From Neocallimastix lanati (nom. inval.) (taxonomy: Eukaryota; Neocallimastigomycota; Neocallimastigomycetes; Neocallimastigales; Neocallimastigaceae), in contig JACVTC010000005.1 of NCBI GenBank assembly GCA_016946835.1, forward strand, positions 1,908,501 to 1,972,500: 64,000 nt of DNA, in the 5' to 3' direction. Below, one piece after another: positions 28,626 through 40,117 of the stretch. Both the position numbers and the translations under genes were made by a program. Position 1 is the stretch's first letter. The number at the start of each line of letters is the position of its first letter. The notes under the pieces are model-generated. The model was not told the origin of the DNA, ran no database searches, and saw only the letters and a list, made by a program, of their open reading frames with translations.

Positions 28626-29250
28626 GAGCAATTGACATTTCCCCAATAGAGGAGGAATGTTAAGTTCTTTAGAAACATAATAAAGTGATGTATAGCTATT
28701 CCTATTAGAAAAACCTTCAATCCAGTATAATCCTGTATTAACTAGTGTCTGTGTACTTCTCGTTCTTTCTTTATTTGATCCAAGTAGAGGAGCATAATAC
28801 GAAACTCGCCCAATTACTATAGCAGAAAATAACATTCCTTTATAAGGGATAAGAATATGAGGATTCTTAAGAAATCCTTTTATGGAATAAAGTTCTTTTC
28901 TCACTTTATTATTCATTCTCTGTATGATCTATTTCAATTCTAAATCATTTAAAAACGATACACCTAAGTAGGTATAGCAATTTGTTTTAATTAATTCTTG
29001 ACTTGAGAGATAAAAGGTAGGGTTATTGTTATTAAAAAACCTCGAAACTTCCCCTTATACTACTAAATTGGCACATTTATTGATATCAACTTTCATTTTA
29101 TAATTTCTTGCCCACTTACTAGCTAACAATAACAACTTCTTAAGCTGAGATCTTGTTGGAGCAATAAAACAATATCTTTTACAAAAAGACCTCCACAACA
29201 GCGTATATCACCAGTAGAGATTCCATATTTATCACATTTATTAAAAATTT
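28620..29250 (-). pseudogene. LINE reverse-transcriptase C-terminal half, relic
   Basis: Read on the minus strand from 29240: NKCDKYGISTGDIRCCGGLF (just before a mutated FxDD site, here VKDIVLL), then KWARNYKMKVDINKCANLVV and thumb-type YTYLGVSF. An open stretch at 28916-28620 follows, with RKELYSIKGFLKNPHILIPY, IGRVSYYAPLLGSNKERTR and NRNSYTSLYYVSKELNIPPL. The order matches the copy at 48.3-48.9 kb. Frames are broken at several sites. Confidence 0.78.
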
Positions 29251-29255
29251 CATTT

Positions 29256-29940
29256 TTTTTTTTTTTGACTAGGAAGAAAATACACTTCCAGTGCTTTATA
29301 AATTAAATTAAAATATTTTTATGTATTATATTTAATAAAAAAAATACATTAATACATTATATGATTAAAAGATAAAAAAATAAGATGTATGTAAAAGATT
29401 AAGTAAAACAAAAAAAATAAAATTAAACATAAACTAATTTTAATTAATCAAAGAAAAATTTAATGTAATAAAGAATAAAAGTAAAAAAAATATTTTGGTG
29501 TGATGTATATTATGTGTAGTAACATGATCACCAGTTAGATCCAAAATAATAAAGCAAAGAAGTAACATCTTTGAAATAGATAGAGTGGTATCCACTAAAC
29601 TCTCCCCTAAACCATAAGAAAGATCATCAAAAATTAAATTACTATTATAGATTCTATGTTCGAAACTGTGCTATAAGTAAATGTGTATTGATGAAAATTA
29701 ACAGGACTTCTAACTACACTATTCCTTTGCCATATCGGTACGACGTCGGCACTCTTAGTAATGAAAGTGTTTTTGTTAAACCTCTCAAAAAGTAACTCAA
29801 GAGAGCTACTGATGATTGATATTGTATTTGAAAGATATTCCGCAAGCTCCACAATATACGGAACAGTAGACCCCTGTGAACTTTTTAGGAGTTGTTCACT
29901 TAAATGTCCCAGTTCCCCAGTGTCGAATCTTAGCTCATCA
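29256..29940 (-). mobile_element. LINE 3'-end relic (diverged family 2)
   Basis: It begins (as its tail) with a T run and GACTAGGAAGAAAATACACTTCCA. The minus-strand frames read ELRFDTGELGHLSEQLLKSS, STVPYIVELAEYLSNTISII and ELLFERFNK, homologous to the C-terminal domain in the 32-33 kb copies. It is separated from the next element by another T run at 29942. Confidence 0.72.
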
Positions 29941-29941
29941 A

Positions 29942-31440
29942 TTTTTTTTTTTTTTTTTTTTTTTTTAGAATAAGAGAATAACTTTATTTAATTTATAATA
30001 ATAATAAAATTACATGATTTTAAAGGAAAAAAAATAATAAAATACATGAAGTAAAATATTATATATTATAAAATTATAAAAGTGCGTTAGAAGCAATAGT
30101 TTCTAACTTTTCATCGATGATAACACCACGTCCATTAATGTGAGTAATAATTTCAGTATTAGTGTTATCAACCGAATCTGTATCAGTTCTTTCATCGGGA
30201 GGTGAATATCCATGCCTTATTATTGATATGTCGACGCTCCTTAGCAACGGTAGATTCAACAGAATACCATTTCATCATCGATCTAAAAAAAAATATCGAC
30301 AAATTAAAGGTATTACGTTTGTTAGAAACTCTGCAATCCTCACAAAATACGGAACAATCGACGAAGTTGAACTTTGTTTAAAAATATTGTCAACTAATTG
30401 TCTTTGTTTCCCATCATTAACTTTAATTTTTGAATATATTGAATGCCCGCCAAGAAGAGCACTTAATATAAAATAATAAATATTATTATCATAATCCTTT
30501 TCTGAATTTAAAGAAACATCCAAGGATTTTTGTTCAATTATCATTGCAAACTTCAAAAAGAGATCATCTAGAAAAGGTAAAGATTTATTTCTGTAATTTT
30601 CCAATTCTTTATAGGCAAAGATCCAATGAGAAAAGCTAGGTACACTAACACTACAACAAAGGCGACATTTAGGGCAATCTTCAGAGATGATTTTTCTTTT
30701 AATGGAAATACTAATGTCAATTTTAAAACCACACCTAATTCGAGAAATCCAAAAGAATCCCAACTGATACTTAGGATATTGAAATGTTAAGTTTCTGATT
30801 TCTGAAATAAATACAAAATCATTCTCCTTGTAAATAATTACTTTTTTAGCTTTTGAGGATTTGAAGACACCTCTTTCCCAATAAAATTTTTTTATTTCAC
30901 TTGTTTTCTTACCATTTAATTTCTTATCCAAAGTCCTTGATTCTTTAGTCCATGAGTAATATGATATAGTAGGAATATCATTAGTAAGATGATTAATAAT
31001 ACATGATGAGTTTTTCCATTTTCTAAAACATCGTAATTAAGATATAGCATAGACAGATGAAAGATGAAAGAGGAGGTGTTCTCAATTCACGAGTAATATT
31101 ATAGAGACTAACATAAGAATTGCGAGATTTAAATCCATAACTCCAATAAAGTCCTCTATTAATAATTTTTTGAGCTTTAGAACGTCCGCTCTTATTTGAA
31201 CCAAAGAGAGGAGCATAATATAAAACAAGACTAAGAATAAACGAAACTTAAACATATTTCTTCAATGAGAGAGAAATAGATTTATTAATAAGAAATCGAA
31301 AGTACGAATTTAATTTGACATTTAAATTACTATTTAATTTGGATTGTATAGGTTTCAATGATAAAGATTCATCAAAAGGAATACTAAGATAAGTATAGTT
31401 GTCAGTTTTAGATAATTTTTAGAAGAGATAACCATCGATT
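29942..31440 (-). mobile_element. LINE relic (family 1), C-terminal half
   Basis: The poly(T) at 29942-29966 is the tail, then TAGAATAAGAGAATAACTTT. A 218-residue open stretch (30931-30275) reads ERGVFKSSKAKKVIIYKEND, LGFFWISRIRCGFKIDISIS, ISEDCPKCRLCCSVS.. and LDDLFLKFAMIIEQKS. The Cys-rich patch (CPKCRLCC..H) could be a zinc-binding site. The same protein order, more decayed, extends to about 31.4 kb and matches 48.7-49.9 kb (+). Confidence 0.8.
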
Positions 31441-31566
31441 ATCATCAGAATCACAAAAAGCTGTAATCAGTACACCTGATATAGGCTATTCCTTTTCCAT
31501 CAACCCTCCATGGACCTGGAAAAACAGTCCACATCATTGGGGATAGATAGTGCGGTATCCATTAAA
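31441..31566 (-). pseudogene. Short LINE fragment
   Basis: CATCATTGGGGATAGATAGT and GCGGTATCCATTAAAT match 33668-33702 in the family-2 copy. No open frame. Confidence 0.5.
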
Positions 31567-32172
31567 TTTTTTTTTTTTTAATGGCAGCAAACTTGTTTCA
31601 TCTTTATTAATTAAATATTTGAAAAAAAATTACATGTAATAAAAAGAAAAAAAAAAAAAAGATAAAAAAATAAACAAAAAAAAAAAAAAAAAAAAAAAAC
31701 ACAAAATAAAATAAAATAATGGTATAATATATTCTAGTTTCATTTAATTAATATCTGTAAGACTTCACAAGGGCATTATTATACTGAAGTATAATAATTA
31801 ACTTTGGCTTCACAATGTTAATCATAATTTAAGATACGAAATTATGATCTTCATTGGTAGCCCTGCTGGCCTGTCTTACTGCTTCTTCAGCATTAATGCT
31901 CTTGGTAGTAGTAGTACGATTCGATTTGAACCTATTAAACAAAGACCATTGCCGGCCAATAGCAATAGGTATAATCGATTGAAGAAGTGACGCAGTAACC
32001 ACCAAGAATGGAGTATCAGAATAAGCACCTGATTTCATCTGGCACTTAAATAGATCCTTCCATTCCCTTGTACTGTTATTAATACTTCGACCTCCAAGAA
32101 CACTTTTTCACACACACTAGAATCAACATACACATTATTTTCAATATTATTACTAACATTACTAATAATACT
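31567..32172 (-). mobile_element. LINE 3'-end relic (family 3), second minus-strand copy
   Basis: The T run then AATGGCAGCAAACTTGTTTC marks the tail. The minus-strand frame 32038-31829 reads SDTPFLVVTASLLQSIIPIA and EEAVRQASRATNEDHNF, homologous to the 28.2 kb and 4.1 kb copies. Confidence 0.7.
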
Positions 32173-32891
32173 ATTTTTTTTTTTTTTTTTTTTTTTAGAC
32201 AGGGAAGAGAATACACTTCCAAAACTTTATTAAATTTTATTTTAAAAAATACATGTAGGTGAAAAGTACATTTGAAATTAAAAATAAAAAATTTAAAAAA
32301 TAAAAAAATAAAAAGCTCGAAAATACTATGTATTTCGGCAAGTTGTACAATGCGGGAATTTTTCCCTTCCTAACAAATAAAAAAGAAATAAAACCTAGAA
32401 GTAACATCTTTAAAATAGATAGTGTGGTGTCCACTAAACTCTCCCCGGATTCACCATTTATTGAACTACTAGGGCGAGATTCATCCTTCGTAGAAATAGA
32501 TGATGATCCTGTATTATCATTATGCCTTATCAGTACGACGTCGACGCTCTTGGATAAGTTTGGTATTTTGCAATACCTATCAAATAATAGCTCAAACGAA
32601 CTACTTATGATAGGTATTGCACTTGTTAAGAATTCCGCCAAGCCCACAATTTTTGGAACAGGTGATTCAGATGAACCTTTGAAAAAAAGTTCATCTATAT
32701 GTCTCTGTTCCCCACTATCGAAATGTAGCTCATTTAAAACTAAAGTCCCACCAAGAAGGAACAAGTATATATAATGATTGATATAATCTTCAAAATTAGA
32801 AATAGAGTCATAGGAAGAAAGAGGATTAAACGCTCTAATCTTTCTAAGGAATAAAACATAGAAGATCCTTTATAATACAGTTTGATTTACT

Positions 32892-32896
<5 letters not shown>
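32173..32896 (-). mobile_element. LINE 3'-end relic (family 2), copy 1 of a head-to-tail pair
   Basis: The poly(T) is followed by AGACAGGGAAGAGAATACAC (element tail). The frame 32764-32237 encodes GGTLVLNELHFDSGEQR, PKIVGLAEFLTSAIPIISSS, FELLFDRYCKIPNLSKSVDV and a Ser-rich tail. It is nearly identical to copy 2 and is 5'-truncated where copy 2's poly(A) begins. Confidence 0.85.
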
Positions 32897-32925
<29 letters not shown>

Positions 32926-33800
32926 CAGGGAAGAGAATACACTTCCAAAACTTTATTAATTTTATTTTAAAAAATACATGTAGGTGAAAAGTACATTTGA
33001 AATTAAAAAATAAAAAATTTAAAAAATAAAAAAATAAAAAAGCTCGAAAATACTATGTATTTCGGCAAGTTGTACTATGCGGGAATTTTTCCCTTCCTAA
33101 CAAATAAAAAAGAAATAAAACCTAGAAGTAACATCTTTAAAATAGATAGTGTGGTGTCCACTAAACTCTCCCCGGATTCATCATTTATTGAACTACTAGG
33201 ACAAGATTCATCCTTCGTAGAAATAGATGATGATCCTGTATTATCATTATGCCTTATCAGTACGACGTCGACGCTCTTGGATAAGTTTGGTATTTTGCAA
33301 TACCTATCAAATAATAGCTCAAACGAACTACTAATGATAGGTATTGCACTTGTTAAGAATTCCGCCAAGCCCACAATTTTTGGAACAGGTGACTCAGATG
33401 AACCTTTGAAAAGTAGTTCATTTAATTGTCTCTGTTCCCCACTATCGAAATGTAGCTCATTTAAAACTAAAGTCCCACCAAGAAGGAACAAGTATATATA
33501 ATGATTGATATAATCTTCAAAATTAGAAATAGAGTCATAGGAAGAAAGAGGATTAAACGCTCTAATCTTTCTAAGGAATAAAACATAGAAGATAATACAG
33601 TTTGATTTACTCCATTTTGCAAATGATTTAATCTGTAAGGCTGCGCAGACACCAGCAATAGGAGGAACATCATTAGGGATAGATAGTACGGTATCCATTA
33701 AAAATTTTATTAATAAAGCAAGTTAAAAAAAATTGGTGAGTGAGGACAACCTTGACGAATACCTTTGTTAATCCTAAATTATTCCGATAATTGTCCATCA
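32897..33800 (-). mobile_element. LINE 3'-end relic (family 2), copy 2, with RT motif remnant
   Basis: The T run 32895-32922 is the tail. The 207-residue frame 33698-33075 is the C-terminal domain. At 33735-33765 the minus strand reads GIRQGCPHSPIFFNLL, the RT motif normally followed by the palm (FxDD) and thumb. Here it runs almost directly into the C-terminal region, so an internal deletion removed the palm and thumb. Confidence 0.82.
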
Positions 33801-33846
33801 ACCATTTATTTAATTATTAATTTATTGCAAAAATTGGTTAATCAAA

Positions 33847-33922
<76 letters not shown>

Positions 33923-34440
33923 TTATTTTTTTATTTTATTTTATTTTATTTTATTTATTTTATTTATTTTATTTTATTTATTTTTTATTATGTTGTTTAT
34001 TATATATAATTAATATTTCTATATTATTGTAAAAAAATTTTTTTATTTTGCTTTTTCTTTATTATATATATATTATTTATATATATAATTTATTCTCTTA
34101 TTTTTTTATTTATTTATTTATTTATTAATTTTAAATTTTTTTTTTTTTTTGATTTTGTGTTTTTTTTTTTTTTTTTTTTTTTATTTAAATAAAATATAAA
34201 AATTTGTTAATAAAAAAAATTCTCTATTTATTATATATATTACTATTTTTATAATAAATTTTAAAAAATTAATATATATATGAATGTTAAATAATTTAAT
34301 AAATCTAACGTTTATCAATTTGATTTAAAAAATATATATATATATATAAAAATTATAATTTTAATAATTATTTATAAAAAAAAATTTTTTTCGGAATTTT
34401 TTATACTATATTATTTATTTTCAATAAAAGATAGAATTAT
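33801..34440. other. AT-rich spacer between retroelement cluster and TRAP1
   Basis: A tracts, a (TA)n run at 33884-33917, TTTA/TTTTA runs and poly(T). No gene. Confidence 0.6.
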
Positions 34441-37400
34441 CTATTTTGTTTCAGTTTTGGTTTCACTTTTGGATTCAGTATCATTAGCATCAACAACATT
34501 TTCCATTAACTTGTTTAATCTTCTAATAATAGTTCTTGGATCTTGTAATAAACCAGCAGAAATTAAAGCGTTATCATAAACTTGACGCATAACTTCTTTA
34601 GCAACTTCTGGCTTAGTCTTACGTAATTTATTCAAACCTACAATGACACGATGACTAGTGTTGATTTCTAATCTTTGTGGTGGGATTGGCATACCATTTA
34701 ACTTTGAACCTGGCATCATCATCATTAATCTTCTACTAATAGAGGCATCATGATCACGTAAAAGAGCTGGGGTAGAGGCAATACGATTATTAACAGTAAC
34801 TTGAGAAACAAGGGCTTTACCTAATGTTTCTTTAACCCAATCAATCATTTCCTTCGTTTCAGTTTCATCTAATTTTGATGCAGCACTTTCAACCTTACTC
34901 TTCTTTGCAATTTCTTCAGCAGCTGCTTGAGATTCAATGTTAAGAATTCTTTTACCCTTATATAAGTGAAGATTATTCATAACAAATTCATCAATAGCTT
35001 CATGACATAATATAACTTCAACATCATTTTGCTTAAATGGTTCATAGTATGGAGAATCTTCAACGATTTTACGGTTTGGAGTACAAGTATAGAAAATGCA
35101 TTCTTGTTCCTTTGGCATTTTTTCAACATATTCATCAAAAGAAGTAACTTCATCTTTACCAGTCTTAGTACTTGGGAATCTTAAAAGAGCAGCGATATCA
35201 GTTTTGAAACCATAATCAGCACAAATACCTTCTTTTAAGAAATTACCAAAGTTACTAGCAAATAATTTGTACTTTTCTGGGTCACGCTTAGATTCATCTA
35301 ATAACCATTTAATAATACGAGTAGTCATAACACTCTTAAGTCTAGCAATTAAAGCATTATCTTGAAGCATTTCACGAGAAACGTTTAATGGAATATCTTC
35401 ACTATCAATAACCCCACGAATGAAACGAAGCCATTCTGGTAATAATTGCTTACACTTAGCTTGAATTAAAACCTTTCTGGAGTAAAGACTAACACCTGGT
35501 TGCATACGACCTAAACCCATAGTTTCAGAGTGATATTGTGGAACATATAATAAACTAGAAATCTAAAAAATGAAAAAAATGAAAAAAAGAATTGTACATA
35601 TTTAATAAAAAAAAATGAATATATTTATTATTATTTTTATAATTATTCTTATTATTATTTTTATAAATTCTAAAATGTTAAACTCTCTTATTTCTGCTTT
35701 TTATTAAATTAATAATTATAACTGTTATTATTATTATTATTATTATTATAAATATCTAATTAATTTATTAATTTTATTATTGTTTTTCTATTCTTTTACT
35801 AATTTTTTATTATTTTATTTGTATATTTACTTGAATTGGAGCATCAGTCTTGTACAATAAAGTAAATTGTGGTTTATCATGGGCATTAGCAATGAATCTA
35901 TAGAATTCAATATGTTGATCTTCAGTAATTTCATTCTTATTCATAGTCCATAAAGCTTGAATAGTGTTGAGTCTCTTATTATTTAATATAATTGGATATT
36001 GAACAAAGTTTGAATAACGCTTAATAATTCTCTTAACAGTATTAATATCAGCAAAATCTTTACAGTCTTCACGTAAGTGAATAACAATCTTTGTACCAAC
36101 TGTTACACCATCAGCTTCAGAAACATCATATGAGCCAGTACCATCGGACGTCCAACAGTAACCTTTTGAACCCTTATGAGCAGATTTTGTGAAAACTTCA
36201 ACCTTATCAGCAACCATTAAACATGAATAGAAACCAACACCAAATTGACCAATCATATTTTCCTTAGCACTAGCACTACTTTGGTCAAGTTTCTTTAAGA
36301 ATGCTAAAGTACCAGAATTGGCAATAGTACCTAAATTGTTATTAACTTCATCTTCGTTCATACCAATACCAAAATCTTGGAAAATAATAGTTCTTTCCTT
36401 CTTATTAATACTGATATGAATTTCGGCTGGATTATTAGCAACAGATTCATCAAGAACTTTTTCATCAGTTAATTGTAAGTATCTGACCTTTTCTAAAGCA
36501 TCACTGGCATTTGATATAAGTTCTCTAATAAATACTTCCTTATCAGAATATAAACTCTTAGCAACAATATCAAGTAAACGCTTAGTTTCGGTCTTGAATT
36601 CATGCTTAACAGCAGTACCAACGGTCTTTTCATTAACAGCAATAGTACCTTCTTCTGGAATTTTTTCCTCTTCTTCATTCTACGGTAATACATTTTTATA
36701 TATAATTTATTTTAACACAAAAATTAACATCAAATTTCTTAAAAAAAACTTTTTACAATAAAAAATATATTTATTAAACTTACTAAAGGATCAGAGTTCT
36801 CAGTTACAAGGAATCTCTTAGAATTTTTATAAATACTAGCAGCCCTGTAATTTTTCTATTTTATAAATATATAATATATACTTGTTTTTAGTATTTTCTT
36901 ATCCAATATTATTTTTATATTAATAATACTTTTAATCAATTTTTATTTATTTTTTTTTTATGATTATTACTATTATTATTATTATAAAATAAATAATATT
37001 TTAACTATTTTTAAATATAAAATTTTAAATCGAAATATATTATGTCTATATAAAAGCAATAATCTTTTATTAAATATTTTTTTTTTTCATTTTATTATAT
37101 ATATTTTATTTCTTATCTTTAGAACACCTATTCATCATATATTGTAACTATTATATTATTAATCATAATTATTTTTATAATAATAGATTTAATTAATTTT
37201 TATTAATTTTTTTTTATTATTATAATTATTACTATTATTATAAAGTAAATAGAATTTTAAACTATTTTAAGAACTAAAATTTTAAATCGAAATGTATTAA
37301 TTTCAAATAAAAATAATAATCTTTTATTAAATCATTATTTTTTTTCATTTTATCATATAATTTTTTTTTATCTTTAGAACACCTATTCATTTTATATTAT

Positions 37401-37534
37401 TGATGAAGTTTTATATATTGTTTAAAAAAACTTACAAGAGATTTTAAAGAAACTCTTTCTAATTGTTGAAGAGAAGAAAGACTTAAAGAAGTAGCAGCCT
37501 TTGGTAAAGCGAATTTAGTAATTTGAGATAACAT
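34441..37534 (-). CDS. TRAP1: TRAP1-type organellar Hsp90 (probably hydrogenosomal)
   Basis: Four minus-strand exons join in phase into 713 residues: 37534-37436, 36855-36784, 36679-35831 and 35562-34441. The N-terminal ATP-binding domain shows ELISNASDALEKVR, IIFQDFGIGM, LGTIANSGTLAFLK and GQFGVGFYSCLMVADKV. The middle domain has LPEWLRFIRGVIDSEDIPLN followed by VSREMLQ with the catalytic Arg. The C-terminal dimerisation domain has MPIPPQRLEINTSHRVI. There is no MEEVD (cytosolic Hsp90) and no KDEL-type (ER) tail; it ends SKSETKTETK, which points to TRAP1. The first 33 residues (MLSQITKFALPKAATSLSLS..) are hydroxylated, basic and amphipathic, like a mitochondrial-type presequence. In an anaerobic fungus that would mean import into hydrogenosomes (inference). 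Acceptor 36856 was chosen because it alone keeps the frame. Confidence 0.94.
36900..37390. repeat. Tandem duplication of about 245 bp inside TRAP1 intron 1
   Basis: Two diverged direct copies (about 36900-37145 and 37146-37390) share ATTTTAAATCGAAAT, CTTTTATTAAAT and the end word TTATCTTTAGAACACCTATT. Both are intronic. Confidence 0.8.
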
Positions 37535-39029
37535 CTTAATTTTTAATATAATTTAGAAAAAAAAAATATTTTAACAAATAAAAAATCCAAATAAATAGTT
37601 AAAAATATTTTACTATTATTTTTACATTAATCTTTTATTAAAATATTATATTGTGTATAAAACTATATCAATTTTATTATATTTATTTATTTTATAATAA
37701 GCTTTATCTCCCCAATATAAAATATTAATTTGATTTTTACCTATATATCAATAAAAAGTTTTAAAAATACGCAAAAAGAAAAATTATAAAAAAAAAACAA
37801 TTTTTATTCTTATATATTAATCTTTTTTTGTCAATATGGAATAGTTTTCTAATTTTTTTAATATTTTATACATTATAATCATAATATATTAATTGGTACT
37901 ATTTAATTATAAATTACATGGATTTATCACCATCATTTTTTTATCTACTTATTTATTTATTATTCATATTTATTTATTCATTTATTTAATATTATCAATT
38001 TATTTGTTTATTCATTTATTAATTAATTTACTATTTATTTGATTTATTTATATATTTATTAATTTTTTTCTTTTATTCATTATTTATTACTTAGTAATTA
38101 TATTCTATAATATTATTGGTCAATAATATACGGATCTATTTAATTTTAATATTACTTATAACATATAATAATTTTTTAATCCAAAACTTTTTTTTTCTTA
38201 TTTTTTCTTTCATACGAAAATAAAAATTTAAAATTACTACAATCCATATATTAAATAAAATATACAGAAATGGCTATATTAATTTTTTTTTTTTAAGTTT
38301 AGTATAATTTTTAACTCATAAGTGGATAATATAAATAGAGTAATATATTATTGAGTATTGTGATATAAAAAAATCAAATCAAATTGAAAAGAAATTAAAT
38401 TAAATTATAGATTATTTATAATATATTTTAATTAAATTATTTATTGTACTATTGCATATAATAATAAATAATTATGAATATATTAACACGAAATCGAATA
38501 GTTACGGGAAAAAAAAAATAAAAAAAATGTTAAAAATTAAATAAAAAAATTTTATCCTTTCATATAAATATTAGTAATATATAATATACTAAAATTTTAA
38601 TTGATCTATTAATAATTAAAAAAAGAATATACTTTTAAAAATTTTTTTAATTTATAGGTATAATTTCCACTTTTTTTTTTTCTTCCTATATTCTATATTC
38701 CTTTTATTTAATAGCTAGTTTATTATTACTATTATAATTATTATAATTATTATTATTATTATTATTATTATAATTATAATTATAATTATTATATTTATAA
38801 TTATTATTATTATAAAAAATGTTGAAATTGTAACTGAATTGGAATCTCAATTTCAGTTATTTCTCAATAATTAAAAATATTTTTTATTTAATTATAAATA
38901 ATATATAATTATACAATTAATAATTAATATAAATTCTTGTTTAATATTTAAAGGGTTATCTTAGGCCTAATAATTTTAGGAATATTAATAAATAAGATTT
39001 ATATTAATAATTAAATTCAATTCTACATT

Positions 39030-39041
39030 TGACGTCACGTG
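39030..39041. promoter_or_regulatory. Overlapping TGACGTCA (CRE/ATF) and CACGTG (E-box) palindromes
   Basis: TGACGTCACGTG combines two classical palindromic transcription-factor sites in 12 bp of otherwise A/T-only sequence. It lies about 1.5 kb upstream of TRAP1 and 620 bp before the SINE, so a target gene is unclear. Confidence 0.3.
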
Positions 39042-39467
39042 TATTTTATTTATATTATGTTTTTTATATGTTTACAACATATATAAAATATATAACATCT
39101 CTATATTAATTTCAATTATTCAAATTAATTATATAATTAAATTTATCTTTATATTTTTATTAATATTTATATTACTATATTATTAATATTTTATAATTAT
39201 ATACTATTATGTAACTTACAAAGTATAAAAGAAAGAAGTAAAAATCTATCTTTTATGTTCTATATAAGGTTATTGTAAAATTACCTTAATAGTAATATAT
39301 TAAAAGGTATTTCATTATTAAATAAAATAAATTATTATATAATCAAATTAATTTAATAATTTTAATTATTAAAGTTTATTATAAATAAACTTTTAATACT
39401 TAAATATAATTATTATTATTATATATCTATATAGCATACTACTATCTAGATATATTGACTTAGTAAA

Positions 39468-39557
39468 ATTTTAATAAAACTTATTATTTTATTTAAATTT
39501 TAATAAAACTTACTATTTTATTTAAATTTTAATAAAACTTATCATTTTATTTAAATT
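39468..39557. repeat. Three tandem 29-bp repeats
   Basis: The unit ATTTTAATAAAACTTATTAT plus TTTATTTAA is repeated three times with single-base differences (TTATTA, TTACTA, TTATCA). Confidence 0.9.
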
Positions 39558-39657
39558 TAAAACATAAAATACATCAATATCTTAACAATAAATATAATAC
39601 AGAAGAAAAAAAAAATCATAAAATTTAAAAATTCTTACGTATAAATTTCTTCTAATT

Positions 39658-40117
39658 TTTATCCTAATGGTTAGTACTCTGGACTTACACACTAAGGTTT
39701 CTGGATCGACCCATGACTACCTCCTGAATTTATATGTGTGATTTTCATCCTCCCATGACGTTTTTCCTTATAAATAAAGTTGGTGTTTGCTCATCATGGT
39801 AGGTATTCCTATTGTTAGACTCTTTAATTACTGATATAAAGAGTACTTGATCTATAGGAGGATTACTGTTGTTGTTCCTCTCTCGATGATGGTTTAAAAG
39901 ATTCAGAAAAGAAGCCCGTTGTTTAAAGTGACGTATAGGGAATGTCTTTCATATAAACCTTGCTTAGTGAGAGGCCCAGTTGACGCTGAAACTGTACGAC
40001 AAAGAATCCAATGGGAGTCTGATAAGTTTAAGGTGGAGACTGGAAGCCTTTATTGTTCTTCTTCTTGTTAATCATAGTCTAAAAAGAAAAATAAAAAAAA
40101 AAAAAAAAAAAAAAAAA
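39658..40117 (+). mobile_element. tRNA-derived SINE with poly(A) tail
   Basis: The head (39661-39722) resembles a decayed tRNA, closest to tRNA-Val(CAC): CTAATGGTTAGTACTCTGG (box A region), GACTTACACACTAAGG with CAC in the anticodon loop, and GGATCGACCC at 39703-39712 (box B, consensus GGTTCGANTCC). A unique, relatively GC-rich body of about 350 bp follows and ends TCATAGTCTAAAAAG in an A tail to 40117. The same TCTAAAA ending is used by the LINE families here (CTGTCTAAA, TTAGTCTAAA), as expected if the SINE borrows LINE machinery. No protein is encoded. Confidence 0.78.

Larger units (their letters stand above)
37535..39657. other. Gene-free AT-rich spacer upstream of TRAP1
   Basis: Low-complexity A/T sequence with ATT/AAT runs (38700-38820), an imperfect hairpin at 38832-38858 (AACTGAATTG..CAATTTCAGTT), the TGACGTCACGTG motif at 39030 and a three-copy 29-bp tandem repeat at 39468-39557. 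No exon-like sequence. Confidence 0.55.

Noticed and set aside
37120-37145. Additional TRAP1 exon in intron 1
   Set aside because: The conserved word TTATCTTTAGAACACC looked exon-like but is on the antisense strand, and exon 2 from 36855 already keeps phase with exon 1.
39661-39722. Functional tRNA gene
   Set aside because: Stem pairing is poor, box B is altered (GGATCGACC) and it is fused to a body with a poly(A) tail; a SINE head explains it better.
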